A program made the position numbers and the translations under genes. A DNA stretch of 64,000 bases, taken from Scolanthus callimorphus. Taxonomy: Eukaryota > Cnidaria > Anthozoa > Actiniaria > Edwardsiidae. The stretch is taken from contig CM066920.1 of NCBI GenBank assembly GCA_033964015.1, positions 6,477,912 through 6,541,911 on the forward strand, written 5' to 3'. The notes under the pieces are model-generated. The model did no database searches, was not told the DNA's origin, and saw only the letters and a list, made by a program, of their open reading frames with translations. Below, piece after piece: positions 13,586 to 24,700 of this stretch. Every line of letters starts with the position of its first letter. Positions within the stretch are counted from its first letter, which is position 1.

Positions 13586-14269
13586 TGTTCTTCAACTTCT
13601 CAAAAGAAGCCACTTCAAAACACAAAGTAAGACGAAGTGGCCTCTACTAGCAGGGAAGAGTAGTATTTTTTTTATCGTTTTGTGTTGTGAACTTGCCTGC
13701 TTACGCCAAATAGAGGATATCACACGATGGCGTGAAGATATGAATTTTATCTATAATGTCTTTCCTTTCTACTTCCAAATCTGATTTATTCTTTTCTTAT
13801 TTATATGTGCTTCTAAACAATGTAATTAATTGATATAACGAATGTGTGTAATAAATTGAATTGAACTGAATTATGTCCGAGTGAAAAGGAATATTTCATG
13901 AGTGAGTGCAGCTCATGAGTGAGAAGAAAAAATAAATATTCAAGACGTCGTGTGATTTGCTTTTTATCATATAATTACAGACATTGTAAAGAAGCGAGCT
14001 GAAAACGAATAAATAAGACCGGCGGGAAAATCAACCAGTTATAATCATCACGTGTGACGATGTACAAATCCTGCGCTCTGATTGGTTGTTTTTGATATCA
14101 TCACGTGTGACGATACCTATGTCAGATATCGTCTATATTTTAGTTGCTCCAGTGTGTAGATATCGATGTAGTTATATGATAAATATAGTTATTCTCGGCT
14201 TATCGCGTAAAACTAAAAGAAATATCGTCCAATAGCGAAAAAAAACCTTTGCCAAATAGCTATTAATGA

Positions 14270-14610
14270 CAGGTACTTTATTGAGAGGGGACTGCGTCTC
14301 CTGGCGTACATTTGTCCATGACACGCTATGACGTTGTTAAATACATGCACAGATGACGTCATAGCGAGCGTGTCGTGAACAAAAAGTAACCCAAGAGACG
14401 CAGTAGTTCCGTGTATGACGTCATCTGTTCATCTATTACAGTACAGACGCACGAAAAAATTAAATATATTTGTTAATAACAGATGCACAGATGACGTTAT
14501 AGCGTGTCATCAACAAAAAGTACGCAACTTGATGCAGTCGAGTTGCGTGACTTTTTCGTGACACGCTATGACGTCATCTGTACATCTATTACAGTACAGA
14601 AGCACGGAAA
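14270..14610. repeat. Cluster of inverted GACACGCTATGACGTCAT words
   Basis: The words GACACGCTATGACG and ATGACGTCATAGCG recur in both orientations. They are interspersed with TACATCTATTACAGTACAGA, seen twice near 14430 and 14580. This is probably two overlapping or duplicated small hairpin elements. Confidence 0.45.
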
Positions 14611-14743
14611 AATGAGATCTATTTGTTTTATACAACACCAAAAGTGATTCTGAACATGAAAAGCCCATACCGTGCGTGCGTTTTAAGTTCAGTTTTGCTG
14701 GCGTGCACGCTCTTGACGTTAGTCATGTGTCTGTACTGTATTA

Positions 14744-14994
14744 GAGCGGATTTCACATGACTGTCAAGACTTGTTATGTAATTGCGATTGCTTTACGTTC
14801 TCATTGGTTACTTGTTTTTCTCAGCCAATCAAATTCCGCAGTAAATACAATTGTGTAATTACATAGTAATTGATTCGGCTTGCAATTGGCTGAGAGAAAG
14901 CCATTTAGGAGCAAGTTGTGATTTCTCTCGATTCTGATTGGCTAGTGATTGCTCAATTGCAATTGTTTTCACGACAGTCATGTGAAAACCGCTC
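14744..14994. mobile_element. 251-bp TA-flanked MITE (GAGCGGATTTC ends)
   Basis: GAGCGGATTTCACATGACTG at the left is inverted at the right (CAGTCATGTGAAAACCGCTC), with TA on both sides. A half-length copy of the right end sits at 50721-50809. No coding capacity; TA target and short arms suggest mobilisation by a Tc1/mariner-type transposase. Confidence 0.7.
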
Positions 14995-15340
14995 TAATGA
15001 CCAATCAGAGCACACGTTTTACTAGTTAATAGAGTTCGCATGCAAATGTGACTGGTCTACCTGCGATTTCTTGCGAGTTTTCCTTGCACCGCCTTCGATG
15101 AAGTAATTAGACTAGTGTCTCAATCATATTTTGCCTAGGATGAGGCACATTTTGCTCTGAACAGCAAATAAGATAACAAAAGTATTCAATCAATATGAGC
15201 TCGGTCTCGGGTTTACAAGTTTTATCCTAGCAAAATCAGGTAAAACCAAACCAAATGGTATTCTGAATTGTCGAAAACTGCTTGGATTTCAGGCAATTCT
15301 AAAAACATTTACCATAAAAGCTCTAATAAGCCCCCAGGGG

Positions 15341-15490
15341 GGAGATAAGGAATTTAACCTTGTGTGAAAGCTGAAGTGCTAATGAAATATCCCATGTGTG
15401 CTTCTGAGCATTAGCCCTAGTAAGCGGAGTTCTAAATGGGATATTTCATTAGCACTTCAGCTTTCACACAAGGTTAAATTCCTTATCTCC
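15341..15490. repeat. 150-bp nearly perfect palindrome
   Basis: The left arm starts GGAGATAAGGAATTTAACCT and the right arm is its complement ending CCTTATCTCC. The arms are about 54 bp with very few mismatches and enclose about 40 bp. Such near-identity implies recent insertion or conversion. Confidence 0.7.
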
Positions 15491-16229
15491 ACTCTGTTAA
15501 ACTTAGTGCTATGCGGCCACAGGCTTGCCTGAACATCTACAAGCCCCCAGGGGGTACTCCCTCATGTCAACCATACGGGGATGTTCTGCCCGACAGGGGT
15601 AGAGTTTTGAGGCTCAAATTATATAAAGGGGTAGCAATTTTGAAAATTTCACTATATAAAAGGGTTGAAAATAATTAGATTCTGTAGTCTTAAAAAAATA
15701 CACCTACGTTTTGGAGCTTTTAATGCATATTTAACACATGCATTATTTTTGCAAGAATTATAAGAATTAGAATTATAAGGGGTTCACCCCTAAGTGACAG
15801 CAATATGGGCATGTCCCTTATAAATTCTACCCCTAAGAGATAGCAAAGATAATATTATAGCTACACTACAGTAAACTTTTTTAAATCAAACACTAAACTA
15901 ATGGGTAAATTCTGAGTGTTTGTAGCTACCATATAAGTAATTCAAACCTCAGATAAACAAATAATGTTGAAGCTTATACTTGCCAAGGTTGGTGGGGTTT
16001 GGTACAAAAATGGCTGAGATCTAGCTCATAGAAATAGAAGACAATTTTAGTCTAACAAAAATTAGTTTATGACATCACCAGATCCCTATCTTTAGAAATA
16101 TGTTTGCAGTAGAAATTCAATAATAATGGCAATCATAAATGGCCCTCTTATAGTATGGGGTTACATATCAGGCAATGAAAATAAGGGAAATATATTATCA
16201 TATTATCAGAAAATCTTTATCTGAAATGT

Positions 16230-16420
16230 GTTGTTCCAGAAAATATCCACACCCCCCCCCACCCCCAAAGGGATAGGAAATTCGAGAGGGGTGGGGGGTC
16301 AATTAACCAGATTTTTCCATACAAATACTGTATTTTCCTTTGAAAATTCCAAAGGGGGGTGGGGAGTCACTTTTCAACACCCTTCCATGCAGGGGGGGTG
16401 ATGAATATTTTCTGGAACCA
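16230..16420. repeat. Hairpin element (TTCCAGAAAATATCC ends)
   Basis: TGTTCCAGAAAATATCCACA at the left is matched by GAATATTTTCTGGAACC at the right. The interior carries C and G runs. It is non-coding. Confidence 0.5.
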
Positions 16421-16806
16421 CAAAATGTACTTAGCTAACCAAATATATTTCCAAGACACACTTGAAACTCCACTCATAACAGAACAAAATATTCTTGCTA
16501 AAATCACATAGTTTGCTAGATTTACTGTGCCATGTAAAGCACAACAGGTATCAAGTGCAAGGTATTAACAGTGCAACACATTTTTAGAGCTGCCGCTTTT
16601 TGCCAACCTGCAAGCACTCCTGAATAGTGTTTAACAATATCTGGAATCAGTCCAGTGTTTGTTAGTCAGCAAAGTTTGTGAAGAAATACTGGCTGTGATA
16701 TGAATTTTCAAAACTTAGTGATTCAGCAAATTTTTTTTACATAGAAATGTATGGGCAAAAACGAGGCTTTCAAGCAATCAGCAATATTCGTATTCAAATG
16801 GTCAGA

Positions 16807-16918
16807 CTGGGACGGACACTCAAGTGAGGCTAATGCGATTTCACTATTCCAGCCCATTGCACTTGGAAAAGGCGAAACAAAAGAATTACCATGATCCTCA
16901 CTTGAGTGTTCGTCCCAG
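16807..16918. repeat. 112-bp hairpin
   Basis: CTGGGACGGACACTCAAGTG and its complement CACTTGAGTGTTCGTCCCAG bound a short loop. It is a small inverted-repeat element with no coding content. Confidence 0.5.
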
Positions 16919-19321
16919 GGACTGTCTAGCCCTGGAGAAAAAGTGTAAAGCTGGAAATAAATATTTACTTCCCTTTTCTTTAAGACCAGCCTCTCAACAG
17001 GAGTCGAGTTAATATACTTAAGCACTCAAAGTTTTCTATGGACTTTGATATTTTCTTTATTTCAGCCTGGAATCTCCCAGATCAGTCTGTTTGTTTCTTT
17101 GCGCCCACCATTTGTATGCTTGTGGTCAAAATTCAGAGAATGTCTAGCGACAGAGTTGAGCGAGCTTTTTGTTGAGTTAGAGGTAAAAGAGGATTTCTAA
17201 ACACTCACCTTTTAGTTGGCGGTTGATGGTACATGCATGATAACCACAAAATGAAACCGCAAGTAGTGGAACAGAATCAAGCTCTGTTATCCGGGCTCTA
17301 GTCTTCTCCATCCACTCCGAGTTAACGCCTACAGGTTGTGGGACTCCTGTGGCACGTAGCACACGTTCACGAAATTAGTCTTCTATTAACATAATTTTTA
17401 ACAGAGAGGTATTTCCTTATAAAGGATCAGAAACTGAGTTATATATAAGCCCATCTTCGACACTCGGACTTTGCGGAGCGAAATAAATTCGCGGTTAATT
17501 TTTAAACACTTGGCTAGTGCCAGCTCTCACAGTTCTAGCCACAGGGAGCCCAAAATGTTGAAAAGAGTATAACTTGCATAACGTTATTCGCAGTATACAC
17601 CTCCTTGTTATACCGCGTATAATAACTGTGTGTGCTTTGAAATATTCAGTCCCAAGAAATATGTATACTGTAACCATCGCAACGAATCGCAAAATCGACT
17701 GCACTTTCATAAATTCATCATGGTTACCACGGAAATCAAATTTATGACCAGAAAGAAATTGCTGTTATCATTTAAAAGTCACGAAGTTAATAGAATGGAT
17801 GGAATATATGACGATAAGATATAGGATTATTCGAAGCTTCAGGAGGCTAGATCCCGCTAAGAAAATAACACGAAAAAAGCGATATCGCACCAATATGTGG
17901 GCTTGCTTAGAAAACGATAGACTTTGAGATCATTTCAAATATTTATACAAAAACAAAGCTTTGCTTATGCATGATAATAAAGGCTATGTCGTATCTTAAT
18001 AAGTATTCCTCTCTATTTTAATTCGCCATCCGGAAAGAAAAACAGCTACAATATTTTTTATTGTAAAAGATGCAGCGTTGCCGCTTTTATAGAAATGAAA
18101 ACACTTGGCAGAACAGAAGTCAATAGAAGACAGTTTTCTCCCACAGACAGAGGTAGTATGCTGCAATTTTAGTAACGTAAGTCTTGCAAAATTCACATAC
18201 TGCACTCTTTATTATTTACTGACTGCCTGCAACATGGACGAATGAAAAATAAGTCAGTTCTGCCAGAGCTCCAGGGCTTCTCCCTACAGTTAAATGTAAC
18301 ATTTATATTTATTTTCTTTCTCTATCATATCACAGCAGTATTCTCACTCTTTTCCTGTTTATTGTTCTGTGTTGTGTGTTGTTTTCTTTATTGTTTTCCG
18401 CAAATGTCGTTTTGGAATAATATTTAAAAAATAAAATGCACTCTGATCTTTAAGCTTTAAAGCAATAATACGCCCAGTTCCAAAAATTCATTCCGCTATT
18501 CTGGTCTGCTAACGATTGCTTACATTATAAGGTGTTGAAAAAGTGACAAAGCGATCACTTATTTACCTATGGAACAAATTTTAAAATGCCCAAAAACTGT
18601 CAAATGCACACCGAAAACTACATAAAATTCCTTGTTTTACCCAAAAGAAAGTCTTATTTTTCATATAATAAGGTATTAACAGGTCACTAGTTGGACAATA
18701 TGCAAATTTTGAAACGAAATCTCTGTTTACATGAAAAGAGATATTTCGTGCGCATTGGCTGGATCAGTACTGTGTTGTATTGCCTATCATATTTGGACTT
18801 GTTATTACTCGCGAATTCACGTGTAAAACACGACATTTTTGCTCTGGAGCTTTTTGTTTTTGACTCTTTTCCAAAAAACACCCTAGCAGGTTAATGGATA
18901 GCACCGTCAAACGTGAGTAACAGCTCAACACGATGACTAGTAAATGTTTTCTTTACATAACATTTTTTCAATAGGTTTTGTAGAGCCTGAACATTAATCC
19001 TTATTGTGTATCTGCGAAAGATAAATCTCAGATTGATTGTGTTTCTCTTTGAAACTATATATTCCATTTGAGGTCTTATTGTTTTTCAAAATATTTTCAT
19101 GATAGAATGTAGATGGCTTCAGGGTAGAATATAGATCATATTTCAGTCTAAAAGCATCAAAACATTGGTGAAAACCCTAAAGAAAATTCAAATATGTGAC
19201 TAACTAGAGGAACCACCTACCACGAGAGAAAATCAAAAATAGTGACACCTTCACCACATAAAATCACAGGTGATGCCACATCACAGACCGCACAAGGTGT
19301 AAACATAGACCGGAGCTAGAG
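16919..19321. other. Gene-free stretch
   Basis: No exon with recognisable similarity. In particular I looked for a PAS/eag-domain exon that would belong to Erg-A and did not find one. Confidence 0.45.
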
Positions 19322-19360
19322 ATGTCAGCAAGTGAGAAAGTTGAAGCCCGAACCAAAGAG
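19322..19360 (+). CDS. Candidate first coding exon of Erg-A (13 codons)
   Basis: An ATG opens MSASEKVEARTKE and ends at GAG followed by a good donor (GTAGGA). It would splice in phase 0 to 21715, where CCCTAG precedes GTTGTCATG. The joined product reads ...[14 protein letters not shown], which resembles the pre-S1 stretch of vertebrate Erg (a VLSLGADVL-type motif before S1). If right, Erg-A has only a very short N-terminus and no eag/PAS domain. This is inference; a 13-codon exon can arise by chance. Confidence 0.4.
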
Positions 19361-21714
19361 GTAGGAGTGAAAGCCAAGATTTAATTGCATATTTATCTAA
19401 CCTGAGCCTTTACTAACAGCTCACAACATAGAAATTATAGTAATGTTTTGTATGGCATTGTCGTGGTATAGCTAGGGTAAAATGGCCACCGAGATAAGTT
19501 TTATATATTTTGAGCAAGATAACGATAGCTCGCATCTGACTGAAAATGCAAAAGTGCAAGCTGTATTTAGTGCATTCAATTCAGTGGCAATGTTTTTTGA
19601 AAATGGTTCAAACATCTTAGCATAATCCATGTTACCAGTCAACCATTTGGTTTCAAAATCGCGCCATTAGCTTTTCAAAAGACTCGTTACCTATCAAACG
19701 AACTAGAAGAACCAGCTTTTTTAGTTTCTCGTTTTGCCATTATTTTGCTATTATTTTATAACAGTTTATTATGTAACCATGAGTAAAATTAAACCAGTAG
19801 GTAAGGATTATCAGATTAGGAAAAAATATTAACTTCTCTGCACCATATATGAAGTAATAAATTTTGTTAATAAATCAAATAAATGAAAACGAGACATCGA
19901 GAGAGAGGATTTGATTAACCGGATAAGATATAATGGCCTGGAGACTATACTATCATTAATACAGCTAGACAACTGTATTTAATTCACTTCTCTCAGCCGT
20001 TACCGGACAAGTACTTTATACACAATATTGTGCACATTCTGGATGTCTTATGTCAATGCCAATGTCAATGCCATTGTCCAGAAAAATCTAGAAAATATCT
20101 GCTGCAATCTTTCCAAAAGTAAAGGTACGGCGCGCGATATTATTTAGAACCGAGTTAAACTTCGAAAACACAACATTAGGCTTTTCACAGCAGTACGCCC
20201 AAGTAATAGACGTCTTATACTGTAAGTACCCGAAAACGCTTAAAACTGCATGGACGTTTTATGTATTATTCTTTACCTGCACTCATGTTTATAGGGATGG
20301 ACGATAATCATGCTCAAAAAAGAAGCACATAAGATTTGGTTGAGAGAAATCGCGCTTCAACCAGTACATCAAGTTTGCGTTGAGTATTTTAATATTTAAG
20401 TTTGACATCTGAATTTTTCAATAATTAAAACAATATTGCTTCTGAAAAATTCATTTTTACTATCATGTCGAAATGATTTTCTTCAAAATGTAATTGGAGA
20501 AAATTGAAGAAGGCAATTTAAGGGTTGTTTTGAGATTGAATCGACACCACAAATTACGTGAATATCTCATGTATTCACTCTATGACGCCTTCCTAAAGAT
20601 ACGAAGCTTATTTCGCGTTTAACCATTTGGTTATACTTTCCATGTTTTGTTTCTACTTTCTACATTTTGTTGTTCTACTGATCGAATAACTTTACTAGAC
20701 ATTTCGTTTAATTATAGAAATCCTGTTAAGTGCACTAAGCTTTATTAATATGTTTTGCCGCGTTCTGGTCCTTATCAGCACAAAGGATAACAAACCAATA
20801 TACTTCAAGATGACAATGTGCATTTCCGCCAACGCCTCTTCTTTAGGGCTACACACCGACAGCTTTTTATTCATAAGACGACAGAGCCGAAATTATTATT
20901 TCTAGAGTGTGACTTCTGCTTCGCTATTTTTAATACGCAGGCAAAAGTCATTGCGATATTTATCTGAAAATCGCGCAAATTCGTTGGGCCACAAACGAGA
21001 TCACTAGTTGGTGACGATTGTCCGTGAAGACAACCTTAAAGACCTAAAACCCTTCACGGAATTTCGAGAATTCAGCCAAGCATTTGCATTATGAGTTTCA
21101 ATAAAAAATAATTCTCAAACTGAGATTTCAAGCTCGAATTCAATGGCGCCGGAGAGGTCTCCACTGCAGTGCACGTATATTATCCCTCACATTGCAAAGG
21201 ATGTTTTTGAAATCCACTAAAGAAAAGACCGGTTTGCCTTAACATATTTTCGGTAGGTAAGCTCATGCTGTTTTCTTTTTCATTTTTCCCATTCATAACT
21301 TAAAGCTGTGATTGGGGTTGTCATTTGAGTCGCGGCATGGCTTAGAGTAGATCCCCCCTATACTGCTCATAGTATAAACCCTGAAATCTCCACAGCTTGA
21401 ACATTGTTTCACCTTTTTACTTTCTGTTCCTTTTGTCAACATTCTGAACAAGTCATCAACTGTTTTCGACGCAGAAGCAGCGATGAGATTGTTAATCCTC
21501 CAAAAGAACGCAAAAAAACGCTGTTTGTGTCGTATTTGAACACCGATGTTTCGGCAATGCTGCCTTCTTCAAGGTTTACAACAAAGTGATTTGAAATTCT
21601 CACGCGTCAAAACAGATCAAGGATTCTGCGCGCGCTTACGTGATTGAACCACAGGAAGCCCGGTTAAGGGAAGAAATAATAATAATAGAGATTTATCTCC
21701 ATTGCTCACCCTAG

Positions 21715-24700
21715 GTTGTCATGACATCACTTGGCGACAAGGCTCTCAATAAAGTGATCCCCGGGACGTGCATCATTCGCCATGACTCCATATTCAAGGC
21801 TGTTTGGGATTGGTTCATACTTGTGCTTGTCATATACACAGCCTTTGAGATTCCCTACTCTGCTGCTTTTCTTTTGCCGGTGAGTGGCTTATGTACACCC
21901 AGACGACTGGCGGAAAGATTGTATGGCCCTGGAGTTGCTTGTACGTAGCTATGTAGAAGTAGTTGCCACAAATGGAAGAACAGCTTTCTGTAGAAATTGA
22001 ATACATAAATTAGACATAAAACTGCACATAAAAAGTATGATACCAATGTAATGTAGGAACCCACAATGAAACCCACAGGCGGAATAAGGATTTTTTGATG
22101 GGGCTGTCCGAAGCCTGAAATTGTCCACATTTTTACTCCCAAACTGTATATGATATTTTTCCAATATTTTCTAGTCCTTTTTTGTTGGTGAGTGGCATAA
22201 CCATGAACCCCCTGGATTGGAATTCATAGTCAAACACAAGTCATGTAAAATCGTCTTTCCAAGACTTTGCTTGACGTCTTTACGGGCCACTCACAAGAAC
22301 TCAAAAAGTCTTATCGTCATCGCAATTAAAAAAGGATGCGCTACATTCCTTTATTCGAATATTCTTGTAGCGCAAAGCTAGTTAAAATAACAGTATTTGT
22401 TTTTTTTATGCAGCAAGAAGTGAAGTCCCGTGTTAATTCCAGCAGTCGTTTTGCGGCGCTTCTGATCGGCTCACCTCTCGCAGTCTGCAATCTCTGTGTT
22501 GATTTCATGTTCATTGTGGATATCCCAATCAACTTTCGCTCCACCTACGTCCGGGAGGGTACGGATGAGCTCGTCATCAATCCCAAGAAGATTGCACTGA
22601 ACTACTTCAAGAGCTGGTTTTTGATTGATCTGTTGGGAGCCATACCGTTCGAGTTCATGGTAGACCCCAAGGTAGGCAATGAATTAAATGCAAAGGTCTT
22701 CAATCAGTTAGATAACGATCTCTTATAACCAAGCATCATCTTGTACATCGTTGAGGTAAAGAATCACCCACATGGTGGGAATCATTAGCAATAGGTTTTG
22801 TTGTCTAAAATGTAGCTGCATCGCTGACATTAATCAAACAGGTCTATTGGTCTACGTAATTGAATAAAATACATGGCTAGTCCTACTAATGATGATTAAG
22901 ACGATGGTGGTGCTGATGGTGGTGCTGGTGGAAGAGGAAGAAGAGAGGAAAATGACAAGGAACAGGAGGGATGGGAGGAACAGAAGGAGGGGGAGAAATA
23001 AGACGAGGAGGACAAACAGAAGGAGGAGGGGCAGGAAGAGGAGGAGGAGGGGAGGAACATGACGAGGAACAGGAGGAGGGCGAGAAATAGGACGAGGAGA
23101 CGGAAGAGGAGGAGAAGGAAGGGAAGGAAGAGGAGGAGGATGGGAGGAACAGAAGGAGGGGGAGAAATAGGACGAGGAGGAGCAACAGGAGGAGGAGGGG
23201 CAGGAAGAGGAGGAGGAGGGGAGGAACAGAAGGAGGGGGAGAAATAGGACGAGGAGGACGAACAGGAGGAGGAGGGGCAGGAAGGAGGAGGAGGGGGAGG
23301 AACATGACGAGGAACAGGAGGAGGGCGAGAAATAGGACGAGGAGACGTAAGAGGAGGAGAAGGAAGGGAAGGAAGAGGAGGAGGATGGGAGGAACAGAAG
23401 GAGGGGGAGAAATAAGACGAGGAGGACGAACAGGAGGAGGAGGGCAGGAAGAGGAGGAGGAGGGGAGGAACAGAAGGAGGGGGAGAAATAGGACGAGGAG
23501 GACGAACAGGAGGAGGAGGGCAGGAAGAGGAGGAGGAGGGGAGGGACAGAAGGTGGGGGAGAACTAGGACGAGGAGCAACAGGAGGAGGAGGGGGGAGAC
23601 AAGAGGAGGAGGAGGGAGGAGGAGGAACTGGAGGAAGGGGAGGAAGAAGAAGAGTTTTTGAGATGATGATTGAGGCCATGACGGTAACGATGTTGATGTT
23701 TTTGATGACAATGATGATGATGATTCTGTCATATGAACCTGTTTTTAAAAGACAGCAACACAACTTTCTTTCCAGGCCACTACCTTGATGGGTTTGCTAA
23801 AAACCGCTCGCCTGCTGCGTCTTGTCCGAGTTGTCCGAAAGGTGGACCGGTACTCAGAATACGGACAGGCCGTTATCATCCTGCTCACATGCCTGTTCTT
23901 ACTCATCGCTCATTGGTTGGCTTGTATCTGGCACGCGATTGGTCAGACCCAGATTGGTAACGCTAACAGTTGGATTGAACGGCTATCAAGCCATCGTGAC
24001 GAGGTCGCAAACAGGACTTCACCTAATCTAGAGACACGCTACATTACAGCACTGTATTTTACCATGACAAGCCTTTCAAGTGTCGGATTTGGGAATGTAT
24101 CGCCCAATACTAACGCCGAGAAACTTTTCTCTGTTCTTGTGATGATAATTGGAGGTCAGTAAAGCATTAAGGTACCTAAAGGAAAGGTTTTGAAGTTGGG
24201 TAAAGTGTCATCTTTACAGAAACCAAAAAGGAATGAAAACCAAAAAGGAGCAAGTGCAGCATGTGGTCTAATATTAACAAATGGCATATAGAAGCCTTCT
24301 CTAGAAACGCGGCGGATCCCGAAGAACAACACCAAAACAGACTGAAACGCTTAAACAATATTTTCTCTTGTGTTCCAGCACTGATGTATGCATCCATATT
24401 TGGTAACATGACGGCTATAATCCAGCGATTATACTCACGCACAGCCCGCCACCGGCGAAACTTGCGCATGATCGGGGACTTCGTGCGGTTTTACAAGATT
24501 CCGAAGGGACTACGAGATGATCTCGAGGAGTACTTCCGGCATGAGTGGTCCTATACCAAGGGGGTTGATATAGATACGGTGAGAGGATATGTTAGGTGTG
24601 TCATCAAGCATTTTCCCTTTCTTACAAGGATTTTTAATGTGCCTCATGTTTCGCCGCTGTTTTAGAGGCCGTAAAAGATACCTATCTCCATATATTTTTA

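Noticed and set aside
21404..21589. Upstream exon for Erg-A encoding an eag/PAS domain
   Set aside because: The translated sequence has no PAS features and ends at a stop before the S1 exon without a convincing donor.
22852..23763. 303-codon open frame on the minus strand rich in Ser, Pro and Leu
   Set aside because: It is the antisense of a homopurine minisatellite inside an Erg-A intron; three frames are open at once and no domain is present.
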